A DNA stretch of 64,000 nt from Panorpa germanica. Taxonomy: Eukaryota; Arthropoda; Insecta; Mecoptera; Panorpidae. Shown here one piece after another: positions 47,463-58,712 of this stretch; positions within the stretch are counted from its first letter, which is position 1; every line of letters starts with the position of its first letter. The notes beneath the pieces are model-generated. The model was not told the DNA's origin. It ran no database searches and was given only the letters and a program-made list of their open reading frames with translations. A program made the translations under genes and the position numbers. The stretch is from contig OY783209.1 of assembly GCA_963678705.1 (NCBI GenBank), forward strand, positions 11,842,001-11,906,000, written 5' to 3'.

Positions 47463-48252
47463 ATAGCGTACATGCTTAAAGCCAATGCTACCAATACGGG
47501 ACTGTGTACGCATGTTAGGGATTCAAGCAAGAAGGTAGTTTAAGAATATCAAAATGGTGTTGCCTTTGTTATTTTTATGTACCATTCTATAATGACAGTA
47601 ATTCTGTTAATTTTGTTGTGTTTTATTGGGAGAAACTGACACCCTGTCAGAATAACATATTATTAACAAAAGCGCCCGCCTTTTTATGATAAAGATACGC
47701 ACATAACCATTTATTATCAAAGTGACAAATAATAGGTTAATTAAATAATCATAAAAAGTAAATTTAAGATCCAATAAAAGAAAGTTGTATATTGAATGAA
47801 TCACACGAAGCCGTAGTACAAATCTCAGCGCACGTTTTATGCTCCCCCACCTTCCCTCACTATCTCTCTTCCTCACGTTTCTCAATCAACTTGTTCCATC
47901 GTTCATATTTAGAATAAGTGTTATATGGCGGACTGAAGGGAAAGAGGGCACAACCATGCCTCGTTCAAATGTATTAAATGGATATTATCAATGTGAGTGT
48001 AGTGTGTGTGTATTGTCTCTAGTATAGTTTATGTGTGTTAAGAAATAATATAAAGAAATAAAAACGGAGAAAGAAGAAAGTAGAGCGAATAGTGGTAATA
48101 ATGTTTTTTTTTATAGATTCAGAACATTCTTGTTCGTGACATCAAAATTTTTCTTTGGGAATATTTAAAATGAATCTTTTACGGATGTTGATTTTGTGTC
48201 AGTTATCTCTTGGTATATGTAGTAGTACCTATTTTAAAAAGTAGTTAAATTA
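47463..48252. other. no identified gene
   Basis: At 47956-47993 (+) an ATG in good context (ACAACCATGCC) opens 12 codons before AAT|GTGAGT, a possible first coding exon. Evidence is weak and no downstream exon was found. Pyrimidine-rich DNA precedes it (47840-47880). Confidence 0.25.
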
Positions 48253-48599
48253 GGCCCTGCGCACACGAGTCGACTCTAGCAAACTAGTTGAGCCGTGTTT
48301 CGTGACCCTATAGAATTTTTAACAATATCATAATAGGGGATGTCGTATTCTGAGGTATTTGTATGTATGTATGTATTTAAATACTTTAGAATAGTATTTG
48401 TGCACATCTCTGCTCATGATGTCACCATCAATACCATGCACCGTATTTGCATTTGAAATCAGTTTAGTTTCGTTCGTGCCGTGTGTCTTCTCTCACTCGT
48501 ATACACGTGAGTTTTCTCACTAACAACACAGTTGCATTTTCATTCGTTTCGGGCAGATTCGGGACTCGCGTTTTCAATCAGTTGACCCATGTGCGAACG
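48253..48599. mobile_element. family B MITE, right tip eroded
   Basis: 347 bp between TTA at 48250-48252 and 48600-48602. The left tip is GGCCCTGCGCACACGAGTCG; the right end has lost its last few bases (GTGCGAACG). Contains small internal deletions relative to 25844-26273. Confidence 0.75.
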
Positions 48600-49193
48600 T
48601 TATTAGAAATAATAATATCAATAAAAATAACGTTTTCTTACAATTGGTACTGGTCCTATAATTTTATTTTTCGTATTTTCCATTGGACTATATTTATATA
48701 CTCATACCTATATCATTTTGTTGTTGTCTGTTACTTTCGTTTTATTTCATTTTTTTTTATCAAGACTTAATTCTAAAAATAGATTCCCAAGAACGGGATA
48801 AAGTTAAAGGTTGTGCAAAGACACTCAAGTAATGTATAATATCAGTATCTCCCTCACGGCATTTCGTAAAACTAAAACGAGTGATGTTTACTGTCGCATT
48901 GTATCTCAAGTTAGACCTTTGTTTCCTTAATCGTTGTGAAAGTAAACTTATCAATAGTCAGGACTTGTTATTTATTTATATATAGTTATGATGAACAATA
49001 TTTCCGACGGCTTGTACACATATCTTGTCATTTGTTTACATATTTTCAATGTCAAACATATCGACAAAACCACAACACAACGACGACATGGTTGTGTCGG
49101 TAACGGACGACTGTCTGTGCCTGTGCCCATGTAGCCATGCATTGAGATTAAAAATTTATTATATCTTTATTGACCATAGATTAAATTTATTTA
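48600..49193. other. no gene seen; insertion site of the Harbinger transposon at its right edge
   Basis: AT-rich with no supported gene. TTA at 49191-49193 is the target site. Confidence 0.4.
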
Positions 49194-49454
49194 GGCCCGG
49201 TTTTATGGTTCGTCTTACTACCGAACTAAATAGCTAACTCCCGAATTAAACGAAAAATGAGTTTTATGGTCAAGGGTTAACGCTAACTCGGAACTAAAAT
49301 CGCGGAGTAAGATATCCCGTCAAAAATCAATGTTTAAATGCTTAACTCCCGGAGTAAGTGTGTGCAACAGAGATAAAATATCATGCTATCTCAGCCAGTT
49401 TAGCTATCATTATTATAATATTTTAGGTTATAATATTAATAAATTAAATTATTT

Positions 49455-50671
49455 ATGATGAATTCTTTATTATTTGTGAGTGACCATAATCAATTAGCAA
49501 TAACAGATGATGAGGAAGACCAGCTCTTATACGAATATAGTATTAAGTTGAGAAATAAGAAAATTATTAAAAAAAAACCAAATTATTTGCATGACTTAAA
49601 TGACATGCATTTCTATGAAAAATTTCGCTTCCAAAAGGCAACTGTATTGAAGATTTTAGATCTCATTAATGACAAGTTGGAATTTTCAAGTAGCAGGTAA
49701 TATATAAAACACAGCTATATGTATATACTTATACTGTAAAATCACTTAAGCATAACCTTAAAATAATGCACACTTTCAGAAATGATACTACGTCTCTATC
49801 TCCAATGAATCAGTTGTTATTGACTCTGAGATATTATGCAACAGGGAGTTTTTTAATTGTGGTTGGAGATTTTTCTGGAGTGCATAAGTCAACAGCATCT
49901 AGAACAGTTCACCGAGTCACTACTGCAATAGCAGAATTAAGACCAGCGTATGTGAAAATGCCAACAACTGTCTCAGAAATACAAGCAGTAAATATGGGCT
50001 TTTACAACATAGCCAGCTTTCCAAGGGTAATAGGAGCCATAGACTGCACCCATGTTAAAATACAATCTCCAGGAGGTGCCGATGCCGAAGTATATAGGAA
50101 TAGAAAGGGATATTTCTCGTACAATGTACAAACAATATCTGATCATTCCTTGAAAATCCTAGATGTTGTAGCCAGATGGCCTGGCTCAACTCATGATTCT
50201 ACAATTTTTGAAAATTCAAGGATACAATCGCAGTTTGAGTTAGGAGTATTTGGCAATAATGTATTATTGTGTGATTCTGGTTATGCATGCAAACCCTTTA
50301 TGATACCACCACTGAGGCATTGCACTTTACCTGAACATCAGTTGTTTATTGAGTCGCAAATTAGAACGAGGAATGTTGTGGAGAGACAATATGGTGTATT
50401 GAAAAGAAGATTCCCAGTCTTAGCTATGGGTATTCGGTTAAAGAAGACATCAGTACAAGGCATAATTGTAGCATGTGCAGTATTGCATAATATTGCTATA
50501 ATGGAGAAAGAACAAGAGCCACCAGAAGATTCAGAAACAAGAGTATCACTTGCAAGAGCTATTTCCGAAGGGAATATTTCTGCTACTGTTGAAGATAATG
50601 GAAGCCAGATTGGAAGCAGAAATGTATTTATTTCCTATTTTCGCGACAGAATTAGAAACAGAGATACCTAA
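49455..50671 (+). CDS. PIF/Harbinger transposase (HARBI1-like nuclease)
   Basis: The enzyme cuts and reinserts the transposon in the nucleus. Two exons, 49455-49696 and 49780-50671, are joined by an 83-bp intron (CAG|GTAATA to TTTCAG|A). The join keeps frame and gives 377 residues, close to the usual size of this family (about 350-400). The first ATG at 49455 is taken as the start. An acidic and basic N-terminus (EEDQLLYEY, NKKIIKKK) precedes a helix-turn-helix segment (VHKSTASRTVHR, residues about 115-126). The DDE_4 catalytic residues are all present: D in VIGAIDCTHVKI (about 169), D in VLLCDSGYACKP (about 246) and E in RNVVERQYGVLKRRFP (about 282). No stop or frameshift is seen, so it may be active. 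It probably needs the Myb-like partner encoded opposite it. Confidence 0.93.
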
Positions 50672-50918
50672 TTGTCTAAATTAATATATAATATTATCTA
50701 ATATATAAATATATATATATTTTTTTTGTACTATAGTTTATTATGTATTAATTGTACAATTTATAATATATCATCTTAATTGAAATAATCTTTATAAAGT
50801 ATTCTTTCATTTTTTATTTTCAAGATTTTTTTTTAGTAATTTTAATTTAATGTTTTCACATTCTATTTCTATTTCTATTTTTTTTTTTTGTAATATATGT
50901 ATTTCATTTCTCCTGTTC

Positions 50919-51846
50919 TCATTCACTTTTGCTATAATTAATATGTTTATTATTGTATCTGTTATTGTTGTAACATATATCATTATCAATGTTATTATTA
51001 TTACACGTTGACGCTTCTACGTTTATTGGAGTCTGACTCAGCACATTATTTTCGTTGGGTTCTTTTAAAAAAGGATGCACCTTCATGGACAACATAGCTG
51101 GTGTATAATCATCCCAGCTATGTTGCTGTACAGGCTCTATAATGAAGTATAATAATTATTTATTCGTCTTCATAATTTTAAGTAAACATTTTCAAAACCA
51201 CATAATATTTTTACTTTACCTTCAGTATCCTCTTCTTGCATTAGTTCTCTAACATATGCTCCCTCATCTGTTGCCATACGAGACTCTTGGGTATGTGGTA
51301 TCGGACCTTAAATTACACGTATTTATATGCATAGAAATATCATATCGAGAATAAATGTATTGAGTACATGAGTTAAATTACATACCAGGTAAATTTATAA
51401 AATCCGAATCTAATATACCTTCTTCACCCTCAGCCGACAACTTAATGAAATCTTTAACTCTGTAAAGGACATTGTTCATTTGCGGATTTGTTGCCGGTCC
51501 ACCTCCTGTACCAAATATTGATTTTCTATCTGCTGCTGATAATTTTCTGGCATCCTTTTTCATTGCCTTAAATTTAAGTTTGAGGTTTTCTTTAGACCTC
51601 TGCAAGACGCTTCTGGTGTTAAACATAGCCGTAATGTCATCCCAAGCCTTCTCCTAGTAATTATTTTTCTTTATTTATATGAAATACTTGCAATAATATT
51701 AGACAATTAGTACATACCTTAATTCTGGAAGTGACTCCATCCGTTTTCGTGTTTAAAACAATTGGCTTGAAACTTTCCACCGCATCTATTAGAACTTGGC
51801 AATCCTCAATAGAGAAATTAAACGTACGTGTTCTCTTGTCAGACAT
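50919..51846 (-). CDS. Harbinger Myb/SANT-like DNA-binding partner, C-terminus out of frame
   Basis: Four exons on the minus strand: 51846-51718, 51653-51386, 51306-51220 and 51136-50919. All have GT-AG borders and compatible phases, giving 233 residues from MSDKRTRTFNFS. Exons 1 and 2 encode a trihelix Myb/SANT-like domain (FSIEDCQVLIDAVESF, EKAWDDITAMFN, RSKENLKLKFKAMKKDARK), as in the second protein of Harbinger elements, which binds subterminal DNA and brings the transposase to the nucleus. The chosen frame then ends in an Asn-rich run. A coiled coil typical of the family's C-terminus (ENRRNEIHILQKKKIEIEIE) lies just downstream, 50810-50950, in another frame. A one-base slip in the AAT repeat near 51000 would explain this, so the copy may be slightly damaged. 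Alternatively a further splice restores it. Confidence 0.75.
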
Positions 51847-52120
51847 TTTTAAAACAATAATTAAACTGAATCTGACATTTACTAATGTAAACAAATATTC
51901 CCATTTCATAAACATTTAAATCTACTACGTACTATTATCTCTGCTACGTACCACTTGCCGTAAAATGAATGGTTTACGTTACGGTTTATTTATTTTTCTC
52001 AGTATTAACTAACCCGGGATTAAATTTGGACCATAAAACCCGATACAAAAATAAGTATCGAACTAAGCTAACTCGGGGTTTCGTAACCCCGAAGTAAATA
52101 AAAGACCATAAAACCGGGCC

Positions 52121-52220
52121 TTAGTATTTTTTTCACTAAACTATATCAATAAATATTTACTTCAAGTAATAACAAAATAAAATGCAACTTGTTTTTAAAA
52201 TTGTTTTCCTGCTTTGTTTT
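52121..52220. other. short flank of the Harbinger element
   Basis: Starts with the TTA target duplication; nothing else seen. Confidence 0.5.
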
Positions 52221-52406
52221 ATTCTACATAAAACTGTGTTATAATTGCGCATTTAGATACAAGTACAGGGCTTAAATACTTAACGTATCTAGATACATTA
52301 TTACAGTAACTTTAATCATTGAAATGTTTGAATTTATAGAACAGTAAAGAACGAGAGATATTAGGGTAAATTCCACGGCTCCGGACAATATCCCAGAATT
52401 GATTTA
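52221..52406. repeat. tandem duplication, unit 1
   Basis: About 185 bp (ATTCTACATAAAAC, AATTGCGCATTTAGATACAA, CGTATCTAGATACATTATTA, GACAATATCCCA) repeated at 53075-53290. The family B insertion lies at its right end. Confidence 0.7.
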
Positions 52407-53071
52407 GGCCGTCCGCACACGAGTCGATTGATTTCAAACGAAAAACGAGCCGTGTTTCGTGACTATAGAATTTTTAACAATAGCATAATAAAGGTGTCAG
52501 GAATAATTACGATTTACTAATTACAAATCATAAGCTGAACATATCACTGGTACAGTAGTATTTATTAACAAATGTAAGAACTGTTTGCAATACAAAGAAC
52601 TGTATGTCTCAATGACTGTTATATTAATGAATATCGTCTCGCAGTGCCTTGGACCACCATGCAGAAGGGTCTCAATCTCTTACGTCATACTCTCAGGCAG
52701 AGGTATGCAGTCCAGAGTTGTTTATGTTCAGATTAGGCTGAAACTAGAGTAGTTCCAGGGCTGTACTTGGAGTCTTAGTGCGCAATATCGCTAACAGGAT
52801 TTTATTTTGTCGTATTGTGAAGTATTTGTATGTATGTATGTACTTAAATACTTTTGAAAAGTATTTGTGCACATCTCTGCTCATGATATTCACCATCAAA
52901 AGCATGCAACGTATTTGCCTAGAAACACATTCGCTCAAAACCAATTTCAAATCAGTTTAGTTTCATTCGAGCCGTGTGTGTTCTCACACTCACAATACAG
53001 TTCCATTCTCAATTGGTTCGGGCAGATTCGGGGCTCGCGTTTGCAATCAGTCGACCCATGTGCGGACGGCC
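52407..53071. mobile_element. family B MITE interrupted by a 302-bp insertion
   Basis: TTA at 52404-52406 and 53072-53074. Tips GGCCGTCCGCACACGAGTCG and the inverse of GGCCGTCCGCACATGGGTCG. The usual CAATAGCATAATAGGGGATT junction is split between 52494 and 52797 by unrelated DNA. Confidence 0.75.
52495..52796. mobile_element. possible solo LTR inside family B
   Basis: 302 bp starting TGTCAGGAATAATTACG and ending CGCTAACA, the TG...CA form of an LTR. It is less AT-rich than its host element. The target duplication is not clear (GG on both sides only) and there is no second copy in the window, so the class is a guess. Confidence 0.35.
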
Positions 53072-53074
53072 TTA

Positions 53075-53290
53075 TTCTAGATAAAACAATATAGCCAGTG
53101 TTGTAATTGCGCATTTAGATACAAGTACAGGGAGGATAGATACATTTTGAAATAATACTTAACGTATCTAGATACATTATTACAGTAACTTTAATCATTG
53201 AAATGTTTGAATTTAGAGCATTACGGAACGAAAGATGTTGGGGTAAAATTCCACGCCCTCGGACAATATCCCACAATTGGTTTATTCACT
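53075..53290. repeat. tandem duplication, unit 2
   Basis: Second copy of 52221-52406, with a small extra piece (GGAGGATAGATACATTTTG near 53128). Its end lacks a family B element and shows the empty-site sequence GGTTTATTCAC. Confidence 0.7.
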
Positions 53291-53579
53291 TTTTTGTCTT
53301 AGATGCTCTAGCAGGAGTAACGTAAGGAGCTTTAAATATAAAGATGGGGCAGTACTGATATCTGGATGCACTTTATATCGAATTCAGACAGCTTGGAGCT
53401 TTATATAAAATCAAGAATTACATTCGGAATTTAATGTTGCTATGCATTACGGAATTGGGTTTGATTTATAAAGTTTAAAAAAAACCGTACTATATAAATC
53501 TGAAACTTGGGAACTTTTGCGAATTTGGAAATTTGGAAACATATGGCACATATTGAGAAATCGACATAGTGATAGAAAT

Positions 53580-53755
53580 TAGGCATATAGAACGAATGGA
53601 GGACCAAGGGGGTACAAGACCCAGGCCGAGATTAAAACAAAAGGATAGGTGTGGTGAATTAGAATAGGAAAGCAGAAATATCTTAAAGGAGGACAGGGCT
53701 ATAGCCCAGAATAATGCTGACAGATTTTACAGACTTAACCTTCAATTTAAAGTAA
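53580..53755 (+). pseudogene. possible non-LTR pol tail remnant
   Basis: One frame reads IERMEDQGGTRPRPRLKQKD, RCGELE, stop, ESRNILKEDRAIAQNNADRF, YRLNLQF. The order RME, proline/arginine-rich linker, then A-Q-N-x-A-D-R-x-x-R resembles the tail of many insect endonuclease/reverse transcriptase proteins. Short and with a stop, so only tentative. Confidence 0.4.
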
Positions 53756-54482
53756 ATGTTATAGTCATTCATCATTTTCTTCCTTAGCAATTATGATAAT
53801 AATGCAAATAAGCCTACGTAATGTATTTACTTGATATTTACGTTTGAATGACGTCCATAATTTGTATTTACTACTCATTAATAATAACATTTAATTAATT
53901 AACTTACAGCAAAGTGAATAAATAATTATATTACCTTCCATTTAAATTGATTAAAATACATTCACTCTGTTCCTAGTTAGAAGCAAAGCATTATGGGTTG
54001 ATCATGTAACCAACCAATCATATTTGTTCTTGTTCATTTAAAATGTAAAAAAACCTCCAGACAGTAAAACGTTCGCTCGGGCGTCTTATAAGTTGACTGC
54101 TGGTTGTGGTGGTTAGACGACCGACGACCACCGGCCGCAAGGTCAAACTCACAATGTGATCGCAATAATCGTAGTGGTCACTGCATTTCCTATTGTCCTA
54201 TAACTGCATAACTGCGTTTGTGTTTTAAGAAACTTGATCCCTAAGAAATCATCATAAATATTAATCGACTTTCAAACGCATCTATTAAATAAGAATAATT
54301 CAAACTTTATTTTATGGGAAGTGAAAGTATTGTTTTTGTAAACAGGTCTAGTGTTATAAGAATCACTGTATTTAACATGTTCTGAAGGTAATTTCGCCTA
54401 ATTGACATTGCAGGCAAGACTTTATTAAACAGCAGTGCAGGGATCAGAAAATATTGGGGCTAATGAAGGATTAATTCGATGC
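53756..54482. other. no gene seen
   Basis: AT-rich apart from a GC-richer patch at 54060-54150. No supported gene. Confidence 0.35.
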
Positions 54483-55118
54483 AATGGACTTGTGTCCTAT
54501 GTCTTAATTTCTATACAAGTCTACTATATATTGATAAAGTTGGTTACTAGAACCTCCAATGTTCAATTATGTTTTAATAACTCCTTATATGTTAAGAGAT
54601 ATTAACAATTAAAAAAGTCATTTTGTCTCTTTAATTATTAAAGGGATTTAACGTTGTACATATTCCAAGTGCATGTGACATCACAATCCTTGTGTAAGAT
54701 TACCAACCTTACAGCTCATAAATCTCTGCTATATGTATTTATATATTAAAATATCAAATATTATTTACAGCTATTTCTAGGAATAATCAAATTTCAATAT
54801 TATGTCTGCCTTGGCAGGATTAACTACAATAAAAACTTATTATTCTTTGACTTGACTTGATTATTTGACTACCAACAGCTACAGAACATTACCACAGCAC
54901 TGACCTACTCAACAAATGCATACTTAAAATGCATTTCACGTCATACAAATATTGCCGACCATTCCTAGCGCTAAAACTATAATTCAAACTTTTAATTGCT
55001 ATATCTCCGTTAATATTTAGATATTTAATAAAATAGACACGCCAATACACATTTATTAACATCAATTTCAATGATCAATTGAAAAATCGACCACTAAAAA
55101 ATGAGACACAAGCCCATT
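54483..55118. mobile_element. family A MITE, full length
   Basis: 636 bp, same orientation as 10643-11280; tips AATGGACTTGTGTCCT (one mismatch) and GAGACACAAGCCCATT. Confidence 0.85.
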
Positions 55119-55912
55119 GACACCAGAAGTTATTACTTCAATAATAAGATAATTATTAAACATAATAGCTACTTTTAATATGTATGACTGCATTTCATAA
55201 ACAGTTTTGAATCGAAATGATCTTTAAACTTGAATTATAAAAAGAAATCTCATTGTAAAAGTATATATTTTGAAGTAAAGTCGCTCAAAAACATTTATTT
55301 TGCAATATCATACTCCAGGCAGTCTCACGACCGCAGAGTGATTCAATATATTACAGAATTCACAGTGCAGTCTTAGTCTAAAAAGAGGCGTCTAAAGCAT
55401 TTTTTCGATTAATTCCTTTACAGTGTACCGAGTATTTAAATCGCGTTATTTTTCATAATGCTAATGTAAACTGCATTTATAAATATCAATATATCTTATT
55501 TTAAAATGAATTTAATACCAGACTATTGTTTTTATATGATCAACAATAATAAATGACATTATAACGATCTTTATGCGTTCTGTATATATTCAGACACGTC
55601 TCCATTTGTATACATTTAATGAAATAATACTACAATACAAGGATTAACGTCAAGCGATGCAAACGTATTGTTTGCTTACATTTTGTACAAATGTTTTTTA
55701 TTGTATACGCAACTTTACGATACAATTTGACTTTCTTATGCCCTTGTTTATTTCGTTTAAATATACGAAGTGTCTCTCCCCCTCCCCATCCCCATTTTTA
55801 CTGCGGTGGCGTTGCGTCAACACTGTGTATTACGCATTTATTGTTTCATTAGGTAGTACTTGGGTTGGATAGGACGAAGGTTGGTGCGAGAAACTGTAAA
55901 GTATTATGGTTA
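55119..55912. other. no identified gene; family H arm at 55357-55428
   Basis: 55357-55428 (TTCACAGTGCAGTCTTAGTC to TTTACAGTGTAC) is a small deletion derivative of family H. A 71-codon frame at 55657-55872 has no recognisable domain. Confidence 0.35.
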
Positions 55913-56581
55913 TGCCGGTACCAAACGAGGCTACGAACACCTTCCAACGTTGGGTGCTTGATGGTTGGACGCATCGTGTGGTCGATGTTGGAACTAACGT
56001 TGTACGAATCGTCCAACACGGGTCGTCTGCACACGGGTCGACTGATTGCAAACTAACAAAAACGAAAAACGAGCCATGTCGAGCTGTGTTTCGTGACTCT
56101 AAATAATTTTTAACAATAACATAGGATTTTATTGTGTCGTATTGTTAGGTATTTGTATGTATGTATGTGTGTGTGAACATCTCTGCTCATGATGTCACCA
56201 TCACCAAAGCATGCAACGTAAATACCCTGCGACCAAGAAACACAACGCTCAAAACGTGGTCAAAACCAATTTGAAATCAGTTTAGTTTAGTTCCTGCCGT
56301 GTGTGTTCTCTCACGCGTATACACGTGCGTTCTTTCACTAACAACACAGTTCCATTCTCATTTGGTTCGGGCAGATTCGGGGCTCGCGTTTGCAACCAGT
56401 CGACCCATGTGCGGACAGCCTTATTTACTGGAAAGTTTTTGTTAAACAGTGTCAGTGTCAATAATATCAACAAATTAATGAAATAAATAAATCATTCAGA
56501 TCAAACATTCATTCCCCCGTGTGACAGAAAACTTGCCATGTTAATCTTCCAATATTTGATTCACACGCTGGAACCGGCTTT
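55913..56581. mobile_element. family C MITE interrupted by family B
   Basis: TTA at 55910-55912 and 56582-56584. Tips TGCCGGTACCAAACGAGGC and the inverse of AGCCGGTTCCAGCGTGTG. The family C body is in reverse orientation, split at 56021-56423 by family B. Confidence 0.7.
56021..56420. mobile_element. family B MITE inserted in family C
   Basis: 400 bp; left tip GGTCGTCTGCACACGGGTCG, right tip the inverse of GGCTGTCCGCACATGGGTCG. TTA is preserved on the right only (56421-56423). Inserted at a different position in family C than the 25844-26273 copy. Confidence 0.75.
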
Positions 56582-56584
56582 AGC

Positions 56585-57721
56585 TGGGTACATGGAAACA
56601 TATTAAGAGGCTCTTTGAGAAAGCTGTCTTCAGCTACAATTGTTAATGTTATTTCTTTAGTTAACGTTTTTAAAAGAAGTTATTAGAATCTTTTTACGAT
56701 AAAGACAAAATGAGTGTGCCTTAAGCAGTAGTATGTACTCAATGGTAGCACGAAACTATTATTAGTATGTGTATTAAGCACGTGCTAGAAATGAGCATGC
56801 TTCATTCGAGTATTACTAGTGAATCTGAAGTCGGTTGATTATTGAGCACGCTATTTGTAATGCGAACAGGGGAAGGTGCTTTTCAGTATGTATACAGCAT
56901 TTCGCATATATCTCCCGCTTCTATTTTTGGATAACAAAACGAACCTCTGTTTATTATCAACAGCAATAAATGTCAAAGCAAAGGAATAGTTGTTATCTAT
57001 GAAGTATTACTAATTGTTTTAATTCCTCCATATTTTATAAATGAATCGTGTGATAACGTCTTTACAGTTTAACGTCACATGTGCGCACACTAGCAACGTC
57101 GGTGCATACATGCACAGTGCACCGTGCCGCAACACGTTGTTCCGCTTACTGCCCCCACGTACCCCTCTTCCTGCTCAATGCATGCTAACCTTGATTCTCT
57201 GTCAATGCCATAGTAGTCGTTATATCGGCTTTTAAATAATACATGTTTATATCAATTTATTTTTCGCTTTTATTGTTTTTTTTTATTAGTATAAGCAAGT
57301 TAAGTTATCGATAAGACTCAAGCTAGTCTGTATGTGTGTTCGTGTTAAAGAAGGAATCTGTTATTCGTATAAAACTTAATTGTGATTGTATTTGTATTAA
57401 TTATGAATGTATCTGACTTAGAATAAAGAGCCTCATAGTTAATAAAAAAAGAATACTTTTTGTCTTAATCAGTAATATACTTTATTTAATATTAACTATA
57501 ATCCCAAGTATAATCGAATTAGCTTGCAGTACACTAGCCAGTTAATTCTTGTACCCTACGTTACAATTTTTATGTGAAAGATAAAAAATAAATCTCTTCT
57601 TTATTGATCACGAACTAAAACTTACATTTAAGGTTAAAATATAAAATTAAACTAAAACTAATGCATCTAATATTTATTTAAATAAGTTCTGAAAGAAAGT
57701 TATGTTTTATGTCTACAGTAA
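56585..57721. other. no identified gene
   Basis: AT-rich. A 64-codon frame at 57041-57235 lies in a slightly GC-richer patch and has no recognisable domain. Confidence 0.35.
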
Positions 57722-58299
57722 CCTTAGACCATATGTATATGGAGATTGAATGCTGAACCTGAAAGTGTGCGAGAGAGAAAGGTATATGTTCCTATTTGTT
57801 CTCTATGCGCATGCGTCGAAAGTAACAGTTGTCAAGTCAGAGCTGTCTAGATATAATACGTGACAGTTGTTAAATATGACATTATATTGATTTAGAATAA
57901 TATAGATATGTATAAATATAAATAACCTATATATAAATATAACTAAAAACGTAAGTTCTGTTCACTCCAAATATCAACTGTGTTGGCCGTTATCCTTTAC
58001 AGCGCCATCTATGGCGTTCATGAGTATATGTTTTCATTGAACGGTCACTGTTTTAGCGACAGACGAGCTTTGTACCAACTAAAGAAATATAATTTCTTTA
58101 TATATATTTTATTTATTATTTCTTAATAGAATATTAATATTTATTATATCTAGACAGCTGTCCCTTTCGACGCATGCGCATAGAGAACAAATAGGAACAT
58201 ATACCTTTCTCTCTCGCACACATTTTGGACACACTTTTAATCTATAGGAAACATAGGCTATTCACACTCCATATATATATGTATATATATGCTCTAAGG
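57722..58299. mobile_element. family Q inverted-repeat element, full length
   Basis: 578 bp with long arms: 57722-57850 mirrors 58152-58299 (CCTTAGA, CATATATATGGAG, GGTATATGTTCCTATTTGTT, CTATGCGCATGCGTCGAAAG). CAGTAA at 57716-57721 and CAGTAG at 58300-58305 may be the target duplication. Non-coding centre. The damaged copy at 73-560 shows the family is dispersed. Confidence 0.7.
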
Positions 58300-58514
58300 C
58301 AGTAGCGCTTCACAGTGGCTCAAATTTAAACGGAACAAATAACCGCTAAAATAAAATTGGGTATAAAAATATAGATAATTTGCTTTACAATCTTATATAA
58401 AATCTTGTTCAAATTATAACCAATAATATATTTATTAAATTACATTTTTGACGTTCCATTTTTACGACCTTTCTCGAAGTATTGAATTATTAGGTTTTGG
58501 AAGTTGTTGCTTAA
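58300..58514. other. no gene seen
   Basis: Featureless AT-rich spacer between families Q and L. Confidence 0.4.
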
Positions 58515-58712
58515 GGTGAACGATTTTTGACCATTTTTGATTCGCGAAATATAGATGGCGATACTATACAGCAGGTTAAAAAATTATCAAAAAAACCATG
58601 TTCTTTTATTTTTAAATCGTTTTATGTAAGTACATATTTGTAAATCGATTGTCATTTTAGTACACTGTCGCCATCTATATCTAACTATATAACCATGAAG
58701 TAATGTTTCACC
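58515..58712. mobile_element. family L small MITE, TTAA target duplication
   Basis: 198 bp between TTAA at 58511-58514 and 58713-58716. Tips GGTGAA and TTCACC; subterminal ATAGATGGCGATACTATACA is mirrored by TACACTGTCGCCATCTATAT. piggyBac-like by its TTAA, although the tips are very short. Confidence 0.6.

Larger units (their letters stand above)
49194..52120. mobile_element. PIF/Harbinger transposon, complete, two genes
   Basis: 2927 bp with perfect 16-bp inverted tips GGCCCGGTTTTATGGT and TTA at 49191-49193 and 52121-52123. It holds a transposase gene on the plus strand and a Myb/SANT-like gene on the minus strand, in the tail-to-tail arrangement known for the superfamily. The core motif TTTTATGGTC recurs just inside each end (49262-49271, and inverted at 52029-52038), as do several CTAACTC/GAGTTA motifs, probably binding sites for the element's own proteins. 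Perfect tips and an open transposase suggest recent activity. Confidence 0.92.
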
